DNA of 64,000 nt from Bradysia coprophila (lineage: Eukaryota > Arthropoda > Insecta > Diptera > Sciaridae): assembly GCF_014529535.1 (NCBI RefSeq), contig NW_023503376.1:992001-1056000 (forward strand), read 5' to 3'. Positions 23,518-35,039 of the stretch are shown one piece after another. Position numbers and translations under genes: made by a program. Position 1 is the first letter of the stretch. Every line of letters starts with the position of its first letter. The notes under the pieces were generated by a model. That model was not told the DNA's origin. It ran no database searches and saw only the letters and a list, made by a program, of their open reading frames with translations.

Positions 23518-25021
23518 GATGAGGCGACATAACTACACGGTCAATATCGTCAGGAACGATATTATCGTTTTTTAGACGATAGTATCGTCTAAAAAACGAT
23601 AGTATCGTTTTTTGGACGATATTATCGTTTTTTAGACGATAGGAACGTCCAAAAAACGATAGTATCGTTTGTTAGACGATACTATCGTCTAAAAAACGAT
23701 ATTATCGTCCAAAAAAATTTCATCCAGGACGATAATATCGTCTAAAATTATAAATTTTAAAATATTTTCAGGACGATATTATCGTTTTCTTGACGATATT
23801 ATCGTTTAAAAAAACGATAATATCGTTTTTAAACGATAGTATCGTTTTTTTTGGACGATACTATCGCTTTTTTTGATGATACTATCGTCTAAAAAACGAT
23901 ATTATCGTTCAAAAAACGATAATATCGTTCAAAAAACGATAATATCGTTTTTTTTGACGATAATATCGTCCTGGATGAAAATATCCGCTGGACGATATTA
24001 TCGTTATTTTCTTTTTCTGAACAAATTTATCGTTATTTTGGACGATATTATCGTCCTGGGCGATAATTTTTGGGACGATAATATCGTTTTTAATTAATTT
24101 ATTTTTTTAAATTTGAGCCGATAATATCGTCCAGGACGATAATATCGTTTTTAATTTATTTAAAATAAAAATTCTAGACGATAATATCGTCCTGGGCGAT
24201 ATTATCGTTCTGGATGGTTGTTGAAGACGAAACACAAAATATTAAAAATTGGTTCATTTGGTTCCGTAAATTTAAATTTTATATAGAAAAATTACACAGA
24301 CTAATTATGAGACGATGCGAGAAAAAAAAATTAACTCCTAAGTTCCGACACCGTTCCGGCGCCCGGCTCGCATTGCGGCTCTCCGCTTCGCTCCGGGGCA
24401 ATGGGCCGGATCGCTCGGCGTGTTAAAACGCTTTTTATGTACAATCAAAGTTGATATTCATTTCGTAAAAAGATGAATTATTTAGGGACGAACTAAACGC
24501 CTTTTTTAAACACTGATGTGTATGTGATTTCCTCTGATAATTGTTTTTCGATATTTTGGAAGAGAATTCGCTTCTTGCTGCACCTCTGAGTAAAATTGAG
24601 TCCTGGACAATATTACCCACCCAAAACTAAACGATAATATCGTCCTGGGCGATATTATCGTTTTTTTGAACGACAGTATCGTCCTGGATGATATTATCAT
24701 TTAAGAAAACGATAATATCGCCCAGGACGATATTATCGTTTAAGACGATATTATCGTACAGAAAACGAAAATATCCATTAGATTTTCTAGAACGGTAATA
24801 TCGTCCAGAAAACGATACTATCGTCCAGACAATATTTTAGAATTTTTCAATTTAGACGATATTATCGTCCTGAATGAAAATTTTTTGGGCGATAATATCG
24901 TTTTTTTGGACGATAGTGTCGTCTAAAAAACGATATTATCGATTTTGAGACGATACTATCGTCCAAAAAAACGATAATATCGTTCCTGACGATATTGACG
25001 GTGTGGAAATGTCCCGCCACC
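23518..25021 (-). mobile_element. Palindrome-array element, copy 2, inverted relative to copy 1
   Basis: It is the reverse complement of the element at 4458-6071: ends GATGAGGCGACAT and ATGTCCCGCCACC, two arms of ACGATANTATCGT repeats (about 23547-24075 and 24628-24995), and the same unique core with the GC-rich patch (about 24350-24425). The cores are nearly identical, while the arrays differ in repeat number and in the central base of many palindromes. I see no exact 8-bp duplication here (TTGAAACC before, ACTCGAAC after), so one flank may have been altered. Confidence 0.82.
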
Positions 25022-25106
25022 ACTCGAACGTTGTTGGACCGTAAATTCTAACATTATCTAACAAGCAAACGTAAGCAATCACAAATGTTTGTCTGGCTTC
25101 TACTCC

Positions 25107-25113
25107 TATATAA
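25107..25113 (+). promoter_or_regulatory. Candidate TATA box of the P450 gene
   Basis: TATATAA lies about 200 bases upstream of the P450 start codon, just past the end of the palindrome-array element (25021). If it is used, the 5' UTR would be about 170 bases. No initiator motif convinced me, so this is tentative. Confidence 0.3.
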
Positions 25114-25310
25114 CGCTCGGAAGAAACATAACATTCGATCTGGCCATCATTTTATCTTTGTGGCTAATTATAAAACTTTTACGACATCAGAGCTTTTTAT
25201 TATTTCTTTAACGATAAGATTAAACGCCCAAATAAACAACAATGCATTCGAATTTCGCTTGTCGCTGAGACATTTAACTATCAAGTCTTAATCTGTAAAC
25301 AACCTTTGCA

Positions 25311-27241
25311 ATGTTGCTATTGTCTTTCATTGTCGTTACCATACTTTGCTATTTCTGGCTAAGACATCGATACACGTACTGGGAACGACATGGAGTCAAA
25401 GGTCCAAAGCCAGTGTTCTTCTTCGGCAATTTGTTCAAATCGTTAACGTTGCAAGAGCACCATAGCATCGCTCCCATAAGATGGTATAATACATTTAACG
25501 ATGTTCCGTTTATTGGTTTCTACAAGCTGTTCAAGCCGGCGATTTTGATTCGAGATCCGGAATTGCAAAGAGAAATCCTGGTCAAGGCCTTTCCGAATTT
25601 TCACGATAATGATGCCAACGTTTCGGCCGATGATGATCTGAGAAGTACGAATCCATTTTTCAAGAACGGCGAAAACTGGCAACGAGGTCGAACCTATTTC
25701 GGGTCATTTTTTTCGGCAAACAAAATTCGCCAAACACTTACTTGTGTGTTAGAAGTGGGAAGGGAGTGGGAACGATTCGTGCGGAGTTTGGGAGAAAATG
25801 CTGAGGTGGACGCGAAAGACGTAAGTGTGGTGTTTTGTCGTAAAATTAAATTAGTGTAAATTAGTGGCAGCTACTGCCGAAGAATTACGCCAGAATCAGT
25901 ATTGTCTTAGTTACTCTAGTGACTCATAACCCGAATAATTAGGTATGTTCCCGTTACACTGTTGAATCTATGATTCGAAGCACCTTTAGCATTGACGGTA
26001 GATCCTTTGAGCAACAAGCCGAGTTCGTAGACATGGGTAAATCAATGATTGATCCGGATGCAATAACTGCTATCAAAATGATGGTCACGTTCTTCGTGCA
26101 GGACATTTTGAAGTACCTTAACGTTGCGTAAGAAAATATTTCTAACAATCATCGTAAGCGGATTAAATTAACGATGATGCTCTAGCCTCGTTTCGCCGTC
26201 AATGTCAAATCGTCTCAAGCAAATTGTTAGCGATCAAATAAAGGCTCGTGACTCGGGAACAGTTCGGTGTGAAGATTTACTGCAGACAATAATGAGTGGC
26301 CGCGAAAAATACGGTACAACTTGCTTTGACTGACGTCTGATGACAGAGGTCAAACTATATGTTCCCAGCGCCTCATTCAATTCATTTTAGGATTGAACGA
26401 AACCGAAATTGCTGGAATTTGCTTTGCCTTTTTCTTCGAAGCATATGACACCACACCCAATACTTTGGTATTAGCTCTGTACCAACTAGCCAAACATCCA
26501 CACATTCAAGATAAATTGGTGCAAACTATTGACGAGGCAATTGCAGCTAACGATAATCAAGTAACCTACGACCTTGTCCAGAAACACGAATATCTTGAAA
26601 AGGTTCTGTATGGTAAGGCCTGATCAAGGTAAAATGCTTCGAGGTCCTTGAGTTTCCTTGTTGTTGTCATATAGAAACTATGAGGGCTGAACCATTTCTG
26701 TTTGGATTGCTTAAGCTATGCACTAAAGATTACACAATGCCACTTCTTCCTGGTCAGAAGATACCCGTGACAATACCAGCAACGACTCCAATTGTACTAC
26801 CCTTTGCAGCAGTTTATAAGTAAGTGGATGAGTGAAACTGTTGTCATTTCGATTTATGTTAACGAAATTTACATTTCCATAACGAAGAGATCCAACCTAC
26901 TTTCCCGATCCTGATGTATTTGATCCAGAGAGATTTTCTCCAGAACAAAAGCTCCTTCGACCAAAGTCTGCCTTTATACCGTTTGGTGACGGTAAGTATT
27001 GGATCCAAAAAAAAAAAGTTTTAATTTTACAATTGATGAAAATGCATGATTAGGGCCCAGGATGTGTATCGGCATGCAGTTGGGATTGTTCAATATGAAG
27101 ATGGGACTGTTCGAGATGATTCGATATTTCCATGTTAAATTGGGTCCTAACAACAAACCATTCGAATTGCATCCGATGTCGTTTTCGAATGTTGCAAAGA
27201 ATGGCGTCAAGATAATTTTGACTCCACGAAAAAGGGAGTGA
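25311..27241 (+). CDS. Cytochrome P450, clan-3 type (CYP6/9/28-like), complete
   Basis: Seven exons in consistent phase: 25311-25820, 25943-26127, 26186-26313, 26391-26612, 26675-26819, 26888-26991 and 27054-27241, giving 493 residues, the usual length for an insect microsomal P450. The N-terminus is a membrane anchor followed by a proline hinge ([10 protein letters not shown]). Conserved sites seen: C-helix WQRGR, I-helix region FFEAYDTT, K-helix ETMR (ExxR), DPERF, and the haem loop PFGDGPRMCIG with the cysteine ligand. The I-helix departs from the common AGxDT(T/S): Glu-Ala replaces Ala-Gly. It is expected to be an ER-bound monooxygenase using electrons from P450 reductase. Substrates of such enzymes include xenobiotics and hormones, and none can be assigned here. 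All catalytic signatures are present, so it looks functional. Confidence 0.93.
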
Positions 27242-27476
27242 TTCGACGACAGATTGTCCGGTGCCTTAATAAGTCAATTTTCAGATAAAACACTTTATCT
27301 TGTAAACGTTTTTTTTGAAGTTCGGTGGAAACATTAAATAATAATTTTCTGGATTCCAACGAGTCGGAAAACAGCGGGAAACAGGCAAATACGCCGATTG
27401 TTTTGAGACCCCACACAAAAAATAGAGTTACCTTGTTTACCTCTGTTTTACTTAACTTTCTATCGACCAATGGAAG

Positions 27477-28360
27477 TAAATCATGGGCGCGCGTTAGCAT
27501 AGCGCCCGTGACGCAAGTCCTATTACTAGAAAAAATTAAAAAAAAAAATTTTGTCGTAGACTGCAGAACCATATATACAGCAAATATTGAAGTTCTACAA
27601 TTCAAATCCAAATGACTCCAAATTAGCTTCAAAAAAAACTAGGCGTCCGTACGAGTTCAACGAGCTATCACACGTTCTTGCAGCTTAAAATTTGGCCACG
27701 CAATAAATCTTCCAAGAAGCCACTATCCCATACATTTTGGTCTATTACAGTACTTTAAACGAAATGAAAAAATCCTACGTTACTTTGTGGTTTGTCCGTC
27801 CGTCCGTGTTTCCAGTTATAGCCTATCTCCTAAAGTCTTCTTTAGAATTTCTTGAAATTTTGGGAATAGATTCTAGTCGTCATTCTAAGACATTCCAGAA
27901 AAAAAAATTTGGGGGGAACGGGCCTCGTTTGGGAGCTAGCGCTCCTCGAAGTTCCCATATAAGTCCCATATAAGAACACCTTTAAGTGTGTGTGTGTGTG
28001 TGGATTTTTTGAGTGTGAAAATTTGAAAAAAAAAATTTTAATGTTGGGTAGTAGGAAAAATTAAATTTGGTGTATGGTTGGGCAGCGGGAAAAATTTGGT
28101 CACTTTCGGTGAATGTTGGGCAGCGGGAAAAATTTGATCACTTTTGGTGTATGTTGGGCAGCGGGAAAAATTTGATCACTTTTGGTGTATGTTGGGCAAC
28201 GGGACGTATATACAGTTATATTGACATATATATAGCTATATTGACCTATATATGGTTAGTATATGACTATATTGACCTATATATAGATACGTTGACCTAT
28301 ATATAGTTAGTATATACCTACATTGACCTATATATAGTTAGTATATAGCTAAAATTTTAA
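27477..28360 (+). repeat. Dispersed repeat (GGGCGCGCGTTAGCATAGCG family), copy 1
   Basis: It starts AAATCATGGGCGCGCGTTAG and matches the segment from 63048 in the same orientation: TTGTCGTAGACTGCAGAAC, CTAGGCGTCCGTACGAGTTC, GTCCGTCCGTCCGTG, and a GTGTGTGTGTGTG run. After it come about 3.5 units of 38 bases (28070-28205, key TTGGGCAGCGGGAAAAATTT) and a TATATAG-rich minisatellite (28205-28345, key ATTGACCTATATATAG). No protein of known type is encoded. Confidence 0.75.
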
Positions 28361-28373
28361 TTTTTTTTTAATT

Positions 28374-28575
28374 TTGAATATTTTTCAAAATTTGAAAACT
28401 TTTTCAAAATTTTATAATTTTTTCAAAATTTTTCAAAATTTTCAAAATTTTAAAATTTTTTCAAAAATTTCAAAAATTGTCAAAACTTTTTACAAATTTC
28501 AAAAATTTTCAAAATTTTCAAATTTATCAAATTTTTTAAATTTATCAAATTTTTCAAATTTTTCAAATTTTTCAA
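28374..28575 (+). repeat. Low-complexity TTTTTCAAAATTT tract
   Basis: About 200 bases of T-runs broken by CAAAATTT or CAAATTT. The same kind of tract ends the related repeat at 63630-64000. The 69-codon frame through it is a by-product of the repeat. Confidence 0.85.
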
Positions 28576-28605
28576 TTTACTAATTCTTCCAAAAGAACTG
28601 ATACC

Positions 28606-29048
28606 AGTCAAAAACACTCAAAGAGTAAAAGTGACGCAAGTCCCTGGGCATACTTCCAAAACAACTGATATCGCTGTAGGTGACGCATTCTGCGGTTAGG
28701 CGCAAAAATTGTAAAAGCAAAAATTTTATCAAAAAAAATCTAGAAAAAAATTAACAAAAAAATTTTGCGTCACAAAGTGGCAGATGATTCGGCTTTTTTC
28801 CGTTTTTCCTTTGCTTCAGGACGTATTTTTCCCTATTTTAACAATTTTATTAACAGTACTTTCCTCAACATCTGCCACTTGTGACGCAAAATATTTTTGT
28901 TAATTTTTTTCTAGATTTTTTTTGGTAAAATTTTTGCTTTTACAATTTTTGCGCCTAACCGCAGAATGCGTCACCTACAGCGATATCAGTTGTTTTGGAA
29001 GTATGCCCAGGGACTTGCGTCACTTTTACTCTTTGAGTGTTTTTGACT
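28606..29048. mobile_element. Foldback element with TGACGCAAGTCC motif
   Basis: Left arm AGTCAAAAACACTC, AAGTGACGCAAGTCCCTGGG, GATATCGCTGTAGGTGACGC and GCGGTTAGGCGC. The right arm repeats all of these in reverse complement. The centre is near 28830. It lies next to the element at 29051. Confidence 0.85.
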
Positions 29049-29050
29049 GA

Positions 29051-29233
29051 TAGATAGGTATGGCCAAATGTTCAAATTGGTTCTAGCCGGAGCACATACG
29101 GATTTGCATGGCACCACCTCAAACGAACTCATTTCTAGTGCAAATTTCCACTAGAAATGAGTTCGTTTGAGGTGGCGCCATGCAAATCCGTATGTGCTCC
29201 GACTTGTATGGACTGGCCATACCTACTTATCTA
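29051..29233. mobile_element. Palindromic MITE (AGGTATGG family)
   Basis: TAGATAGGTATGGCCA at the left and TGGCCATACCTACTTATCTA at the right. The arms carry GGAGCACATACGGATTTGCA and its complement, with a short loop near 29140. The AGGTATGG core is shared with the nested element at 56113-56283. Confidence 0.8.
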
Positions 29234-29990
29234 CTTTCATTGCTATCGACAACGTTTCACTCAAATGGAAGTGCTCTCCAAAACATCGCCAGAACTGTTA
29301 CTGTGACTATGAAGGGACTTATAAAGTGAATATAACTGTGAGAATAAAATGGCATGGGTATAAGGCTGCCTTCTGGTCACATCTGAACAAAGTATTGTTC
29401 CATGTGAATAAAATTCTAGAAGCTGTAACTCGGGAAAGCAGTCCCTTACTGCTGGTTACTTTTAAAGAAGCAATGAACAAAAAAGAAAGTTTTCACTGGC
29501 TGCATTTTGACATCGTGTTTTGCCTGTTTTTCATTAGTTTTTCAGGTAAATGTTTTCGCTCAAAAATGGTGTGCCATATGTCAAATGAAAGGTACCGACG
29601 AAACTAAACGAAATATTGAATTTTTAAGAAAATCGGTTTTGTACAACAGTAGCTATTGGTGACAATGCAAAACTGGTTTTTTTCATACTTTTTCTGTTTT
29701 CCCGCACCTCTCTCGAGATTTAAATGCTATGAAACACGTTTCCGTCGGTCCTATACCACATATCAAAAGTCATTTTTTACATCGGATGGCACCACCTTCT
29801 GACTCCACACTCACATTGGCAAAAATTACACCGTCAGCCCTAGATCGAGATCCTTTTCTTTAAATGCCTTTTTTATCTTTAGCCCGACATTAAACTGCAT
29901 TACAGGTATCAATAAAATATATAGGAACGCGTAGGAGTTGCGGGCATCAAAACCTTGCGGTAAATATGTTCCTCAGTCGCTTAAAAAAAT
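29234..29990. other. Gap without a recognised gene
   Basis: A 146-codon open frame (29167-29607, plus) starts inside the preceding palindrome and has no domain I recognise. Composition is close to background. I treat it as chance. Confidence 0.35.
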
Positions 29991-30495
29991 CCCAACAAAA
30001 TCTCTTCGAGAAAAGTGTGACGCAGTCTTTGAAATACAATTTCTAAAATGAATGATATCGCTAGAGTTGACGCTTTCAGCTTCGTTACGCACAAATTAAA
30101 TTTTACACCCAATTTTAGTTCAAACAAGCTGGCTTAGTTTTTCTCATCATCTGCCAAATAATTTTTACCAAAAAAAATTTGACTGGAAACAACCAAAATT
30201 TTACCAAAAAAATCTGCGTCGCATGTGGCAGATAAATTTTCTTGCTGGTCTGTTCCTGAACATTTGCCACTTTGCGACGCAGATTTTTTTGGTAAAATTT
30301 TGGTTGTTTCCAGTCAACTTTTTTTTGGTAAAAATTATTTGGCAGATGATGAGAAAACCTAAGCCAGCTTGTTTGAACTAAAATTGGGTGTAAAATTAAA
30401 TTTTTGCGTAACGAAGCTGCAAGCGTCAACTCTAGCGATATCATTCATTTTATCAAAGACTGCGTCACACTTTTCTCGAAGAGATTTTTTTTGGG
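29991..30495. mobile_element. Foldback element, 0.5 kb
   Basis: CCCAACAAAATCTCTTCGAG at the left is mirrored at the right. Inner pairs include GTGTGACGCAGTCTTTG, GATATCGCTAGAGTTGACGC and TAAATTTTACACCCAATTTTAG. The centre is near 30245. It resembles the 28606 element in layout (a GACGC motif near the outer end, GATATCGCT inside) but not in most bases. A fragment is also seen at 41105-41215. Confidence 0.85.
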
Positions 30496-30554
30496 ATATC
30501 AGTCGTTTTAGAAGTTTTAGAACACTGCTTTTTATAACAGTTTATAACAGAAAT

Positions 30555-30862
30555 TCGGAAATTTGGCGAAATTTGAAAATTTGACGAAATTCGAAAATTT
30601 GACGAAAATTAAAAATTTGACGAAAATCGAAAATTTGACGAAAATCGAAAATTTGACAAAAATCACAAATTTGACGAAAATCACAAATTTGACGAAAATC
30701 AAAAATTTGACGAAATTCACAAATTTGACGAAAATCGAAAATTTGACGAAAATCGAAAATTTGACGAAATTCGAAAATTTGACGAAAATCGAAAATTTGA
30801 CGAAAATCAAAAATTTGACGAAATTCGAAAATTTGACGAAATTTGAAAATTTGACGAAGAAA
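30555..30862 (+). repeat. 18-bp minisatellite (ATTTGACGAAAATCGAAA)
   Basis: About 17 units of 18 bases, with third-position-like changes between CGAAAA, CACAAA and AAAAAT. Because the unit is a multiple of three, it stays open in several frames on both strands. These frames (repeats such as LTKIEN or FRQIFD) are not evidence of a gene. The reverse-oriented relative is at 40865-41100. Confidence 0.92.
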
Positions 30863-31130
30863 GTAATTCTCTATCTGCCACCATTCAAGAAATATCTCGA
30901 AACCCCAATTGACCCACCCATTTCCAACTTTCGACATTTTTCACAAATGCCCTTCTTTTCTACTCGTAAAACTCTGAGACTTTGCCGAAGAAAGTAACTC
31001 TCTATCTGCCACCATTCAAGAAATACCTCTAAAAACCTAATTGACCCACCCATTTCCAACTTTCGACATTTTTCACATATGCCCCTCTGTTCTACTCGTA
31101 AAACTCTGAGACTTTGCCGAAGAAAGTAAT
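30858..31130 (+). repeat. Two tandem units of about 120 bases
   Basis: Each unit runs from GAAGAAAGTAA(T/C)TCTCTATC through TTGACCCACCCATTTCC to ACTCGTAAAACTCTGAGAC. A third partial unit follows at 31118. The same unit, inverted, adjoins the other minisatellite at 40738-40860, so the two repeat types travel together. Confidence 0.85.
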
Positions 31131-32939
31131 TCTCTATCTCTCATAACCCAAAAAGATATTAGTCCTTTCATCCTACGCTCGAGTAGCTCAAAATTTGGTC
31201 ACTCTAATCACTCTAGCTCAAACGAATCTGCCCCGATTTTTTTAATTATTTTTTTGTTCGAATCGTGTTATGAATACCTTTCATTTGATGGGTCGCACAC
31301 CTCCGTAGGTTTCAATACAGCTAAGCTACAGCCGAAAACGCGTTCCCGACCCTCGAAAACCACACTCAGAAACCACTTCGAGGCCAATAAAACAAAATTC
31401 TGGTTTTTCCTGGGGTAATGGCGTATCACATTCTCATTTTTATGCCCACCCTGAGGTTCCTGCAAAATTTCATGGAGATTGGCTGACTAGTTTCCGAGAT
31501 CGACCGTCGATAGATAGACAGATAGATAGACAGATAGATAGAAACATACAGAGTAAGTTGAAAGATTTTGATTGTTTGGAAAACGTTAATTTGGTGCATT
31601 TTCTATCAAAATGACCAACTTGAAAACGATGTATCTCCGGCAATTTTAAAGTTACATAGTCGAGTGATAGCTCGTTTTGCTCGTATTTAAAGCGCGAATA
31701 AGATAGAATAGGATTTGTGGTGATACAGGCCAAAGGAAAGAAACTTAAATTCTCGTCTATATATAGTTGCCGCGTCTCAAAAAAATTTCTTCGTTCTTTT
31801 TTTGGAAGTTAGACTGCGTCAAGTCCTCCGCTAACGCTCCGGACATGATTTGGAAATAATTTTGTAGTTGTGGACTTGCGCTACGTCCGCTGACTAAGTT
31901 AGTAAGCAGGCGTGACGCAAGTCCACTACCAATACTAACGTGCGGGCATGATTAAATCAAAACGAAATAGGTTGAGATGAAGAAAAGTCTTCAGACCAGG
32001 TACTTACAACTCTACGACGAAATCAGAGTTAAAATTTTCTTTTTGTTATCGAGTAGAAATACGTTTTGGTGAGCTATTGGTGAAATTGTTCCATACATTT
32101 TGCTTAGGCTTTGTGTGAAGATTGTTGAAGCTAAACTACAATGTTACTAACCTTTGAGTTCTTCCATTCAATTCTCAATTATTGTACTTCGATAGAATGG
32201 AAAATTTGTGATAAAATGTACGTTGTCGACATTGTAATCCTTGTGTCCTTACAATGGTTTGTCCCCATTCCTGTATGATCATCATAACAAACATTTGTAG
32301 CTCTTGTACTCGTATATTTATATTTCATTTATATTCCTTCTATGATGTAGTATGTACAATCAAATAAATTTTTTTTATGCTAAAGTTTTACTTGATTTTA
32401 TGTTAGTATAATGTCTTATACGTTAAGTTAGTTTTCAATAAATACAATTTAATATTTGATCAGGTGCACTAAAATAAAATGATATGATTGCATAGTGTTT
32501 TATGTATAATATGTATAAGTTATCATTATATGTATATAATATGGTGTATGTAAATAAATTTTCCTCTTCTACAATGATTAATTTCATTTCATCAATATTT
32601 TAAAAATGCTCTTCAAGGTACAATATATCGACAGCGAAAATATATTCAAATACTTTTTTTGTTCATTTCATTTTTTTTTTAAATATTTTTAAAATTTCAT
32701 AAATAGTTTTTTTTGTTGTTAAAAAGCTTTTATTTTTAGATGCAATCGCATTCGATTTAAAATGCAAAACATATAAAGAGACATTATCACAATGAAAACA
32801 AGAAATTAAATCAAAAAAGAAGTGTTTGTATAGCATATGATGATATTTTATCGACATTTATTTTCATAATCTAAATGTTCGTATATACCTTTCACAGACG
32901 GCGAAACTGGCCAAAGAAAAAAAAACGAGTAAAATTAAC
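31131..32939. other. Gap with short repeats only
   Basis: 31508-31543 is a GATAGATAGACAGATAGA microsatellite. Around 31805-31935 there are several (T)GACGCAAGTCC and GACGTAGCGCAAGTCC-like segments in both orientations, probably remnants of the foldback families. 32300-32870 is AT-rich. No exon or RNA recognised. Confidence 0.45.
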
Positions 32940-32947
32940 GAGTCCAT

Positions 32948-33782
32948 CAGGCATGAGCGCCGCCGAAAATAAGCCGCCGATTAAGCCGCCGCCGGCCATT
33001 TTTGAGCAAGCCGCGCCGCAGCCGAGCCGTTGCCAAAAACACGGCTCAAGCCGGCTTGAAACGGCTGGAAAATGAAATAAAGATTTCGAAAGGTGAATGG
33101 GGTGAAATAATTTTGAAAACCGAGATTCCTGTTAATCCTAAGCAGCTCAAGTACTTTTTGATTTTTTTTTTTCAAAATTAAGAAAATTTTGAAAATTTTC
33201 TTGAATTTTCATGAATTTTCCAGAATGGTATATTACGTCCTCGCTTCTAAGTTTGTTGTTTTGGCAAGTATGACCTTTGCGGAACGAGCCGAAGGCGCAC
33301 AATCAGTTAATTCACAAATTTGAGAAAACTTTATCGATCTTTGCGAATTTTCTCGATTTTTTTTTTCTTTTCAATTTTTACTTGATTTTCGTGAGCTTTC
33401 GATTTCTTCTCGAAAACCATTTTCTTAATGAGTTAAATGAGTGTACCGGAGCATGATTTTCCATTTAGTTCAAGTTTTGAGGCAATTAAACTTGACGTGT
33501 TAGTGAACCTTAGACTTAGAGACTTGCTTGTAACAAGGCCAGTTCCACTTGCACTTTGAACAACCTAATCTACCTACATTTTCGCTTTCCGTACAATTTC
33601 ATTTTCATGCTTACTAGTTCATTTTCCATGAATTTATCTAAACGTTTTTATTTTGAAAATAAAGTTAAAAGGAACCTCCAGCCGAGCCGTTTTAAGCCGG
33701 CTCAAGCCGACTTTTTCGCCGCAGCCGAGAAATTTTTTTCGGCTAGCCGCCGCCGAGGTTTCTCCGTCGGCGCTCATGCCTG
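32948..33782. mobile_element. hAT-like element with GCCGCC-rich ends and 8-bp duplication
   Basis: GAGTCCAT at 32940-32947 and 33783-33790 flank ends reading CAGGCATGAGCGCCG and CGGCGCTCATGCCTG. Subterminal regions (about 32960-33070 and 33675-33765) are rich in AGCCG/GCCGCC units, against an AT-rich 600-base interior without a transposase. CAG...CTG ends with an 8-bp duplication indicate hAT. The duplicated octamer is the same as that flanking the unrelated element at 4458. Confidence 0.9.
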
Positions 33783-33790
33783 GAGTCCAT

Positions 33791-35031
33791 TACTTCTTTT
33801 GATCTAAGTACTTTCATCGAACTGAAACAAGATCTTTGACCTAATTAGTTTAAACTTTATGAAACAAGATTAGCCCGAGCTCATTCCTCATTTTGGTAAT
33901 GTCGCTGACAGATGACATAGCCGTCTGTAAAAGGTTAATGATTCTCTTTTGTTTTTGTTTTTTTTAAATGCAATTTTATACATTTAATGGTCACGACGAA
34001 CATTCGATAGTATTACGAAGGTGTTATTCACTGATACGAAGTTCATTCAACCACAATAAATCATTTGCTGGCAATATAATCTTGTTCTGGTAAATGTGGA
34101 CAATAAATTTGTTACACGGTTATATTTAAGAACGATTTATGTTGAGTATAATTTAAAATGGGACAACTGGACGTTACGAAATGGATTAAAAATATCAAAT
34201 GCACATTAAGCAATAAATTTTCAAAATAAGAAATAAGGAAGCGATAGGAAACATTTTGTAACATAAAGTAAATAAAGTTTTGTAACACTTAACTAACAAT
34301 CGTCACACTGTTTAAAAATGGGCTCCGTTACTTCGAAAAATATAAAAGTTTCTCAGACCAGTTCGATAAACAATTGATTGATACAAGTGCTTTGATAATG
34401 CACATTGATAAGAGTAGTAGATTCGAGACTAGATTGCAATTCGATCGTCACATGGGAACGAAATCTCTGGCTGAATATTTAGAGTTTCAGTTATCTGGTT
34501 GATGAGTTTCTGACCGGTTTCGTTTGGGTTATACTTTGAGATAGATTTGATGTGGCCAATTTTTATCTTAGAATGCAGCTTTTTTGGTATGAGAAACATT
34601 GGACTAATTTTTGTATGGAGATTTATATACAGGAACATAATCTAGAGGCAATTTGCTTATACGCTTAAGTCGTACTCAAAGATTAAAACTGCTATTTACG
34701 AGAATCCGGATAATTGGATCGAATTTCAAATTATTTTCTTTTCCGTTGATTAAAATCGTGGCTGTGAAAGACACATTTTATGGACTAACATTTTCGATGA
34801 TACAACTACAACCGTATTTTATGTTATAAATCTATTCCTCTACCTCATCGAATAAAAGTGGTAGAACCTAAGCATGGGAGACGTTCAAAATTATCGAAAA
34901 TGTGAATCAAAAGAGGTTATCAATAAAATTGATATGTCGAGTCAAATCGTTATCGATTTGATGATCAAAATATCGAAATTCGATTATTATCAAAATGTCG
35001 ATATGTTGATATTTAGCGCAAAATTAATGAC
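33791..35031. other. Gap without a recognised gene
   Basis: 33880-33935 contains ACAGATGACATAGCCGTCTG then TAAAAGGTTAATG, a member of the small dispersed repeat also seen near 49910 and 52240. 34880-35030 is rich in ATCGATAT-like words. No coding exon seen. Confidence 0.4.
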
Positions 35032-35039
35032 ATATTGAT

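Noticed and set aside
24214..24426. 70-codon frame across the GC-rich island of the palindrome-array core
   Set aside because: The reverse-oriented copy at 4458-6071 gives no convincing matching frame with the same start, and the Arg/Ser/Leu-rich end reflects the GC-rich patch only.
29167..29607. 146-codon frame as a gene
   Set aside because: It begins inside a palindromic element, has no recognisable domain, no splice partners and background codon use.
30542..30997. Long open frames of 92-144 codons on both strands
   Set aside because: They arise because an 18-base unit without stop words repeats in step with codons. The products are pure hexapeptide repeats in several frames at once.
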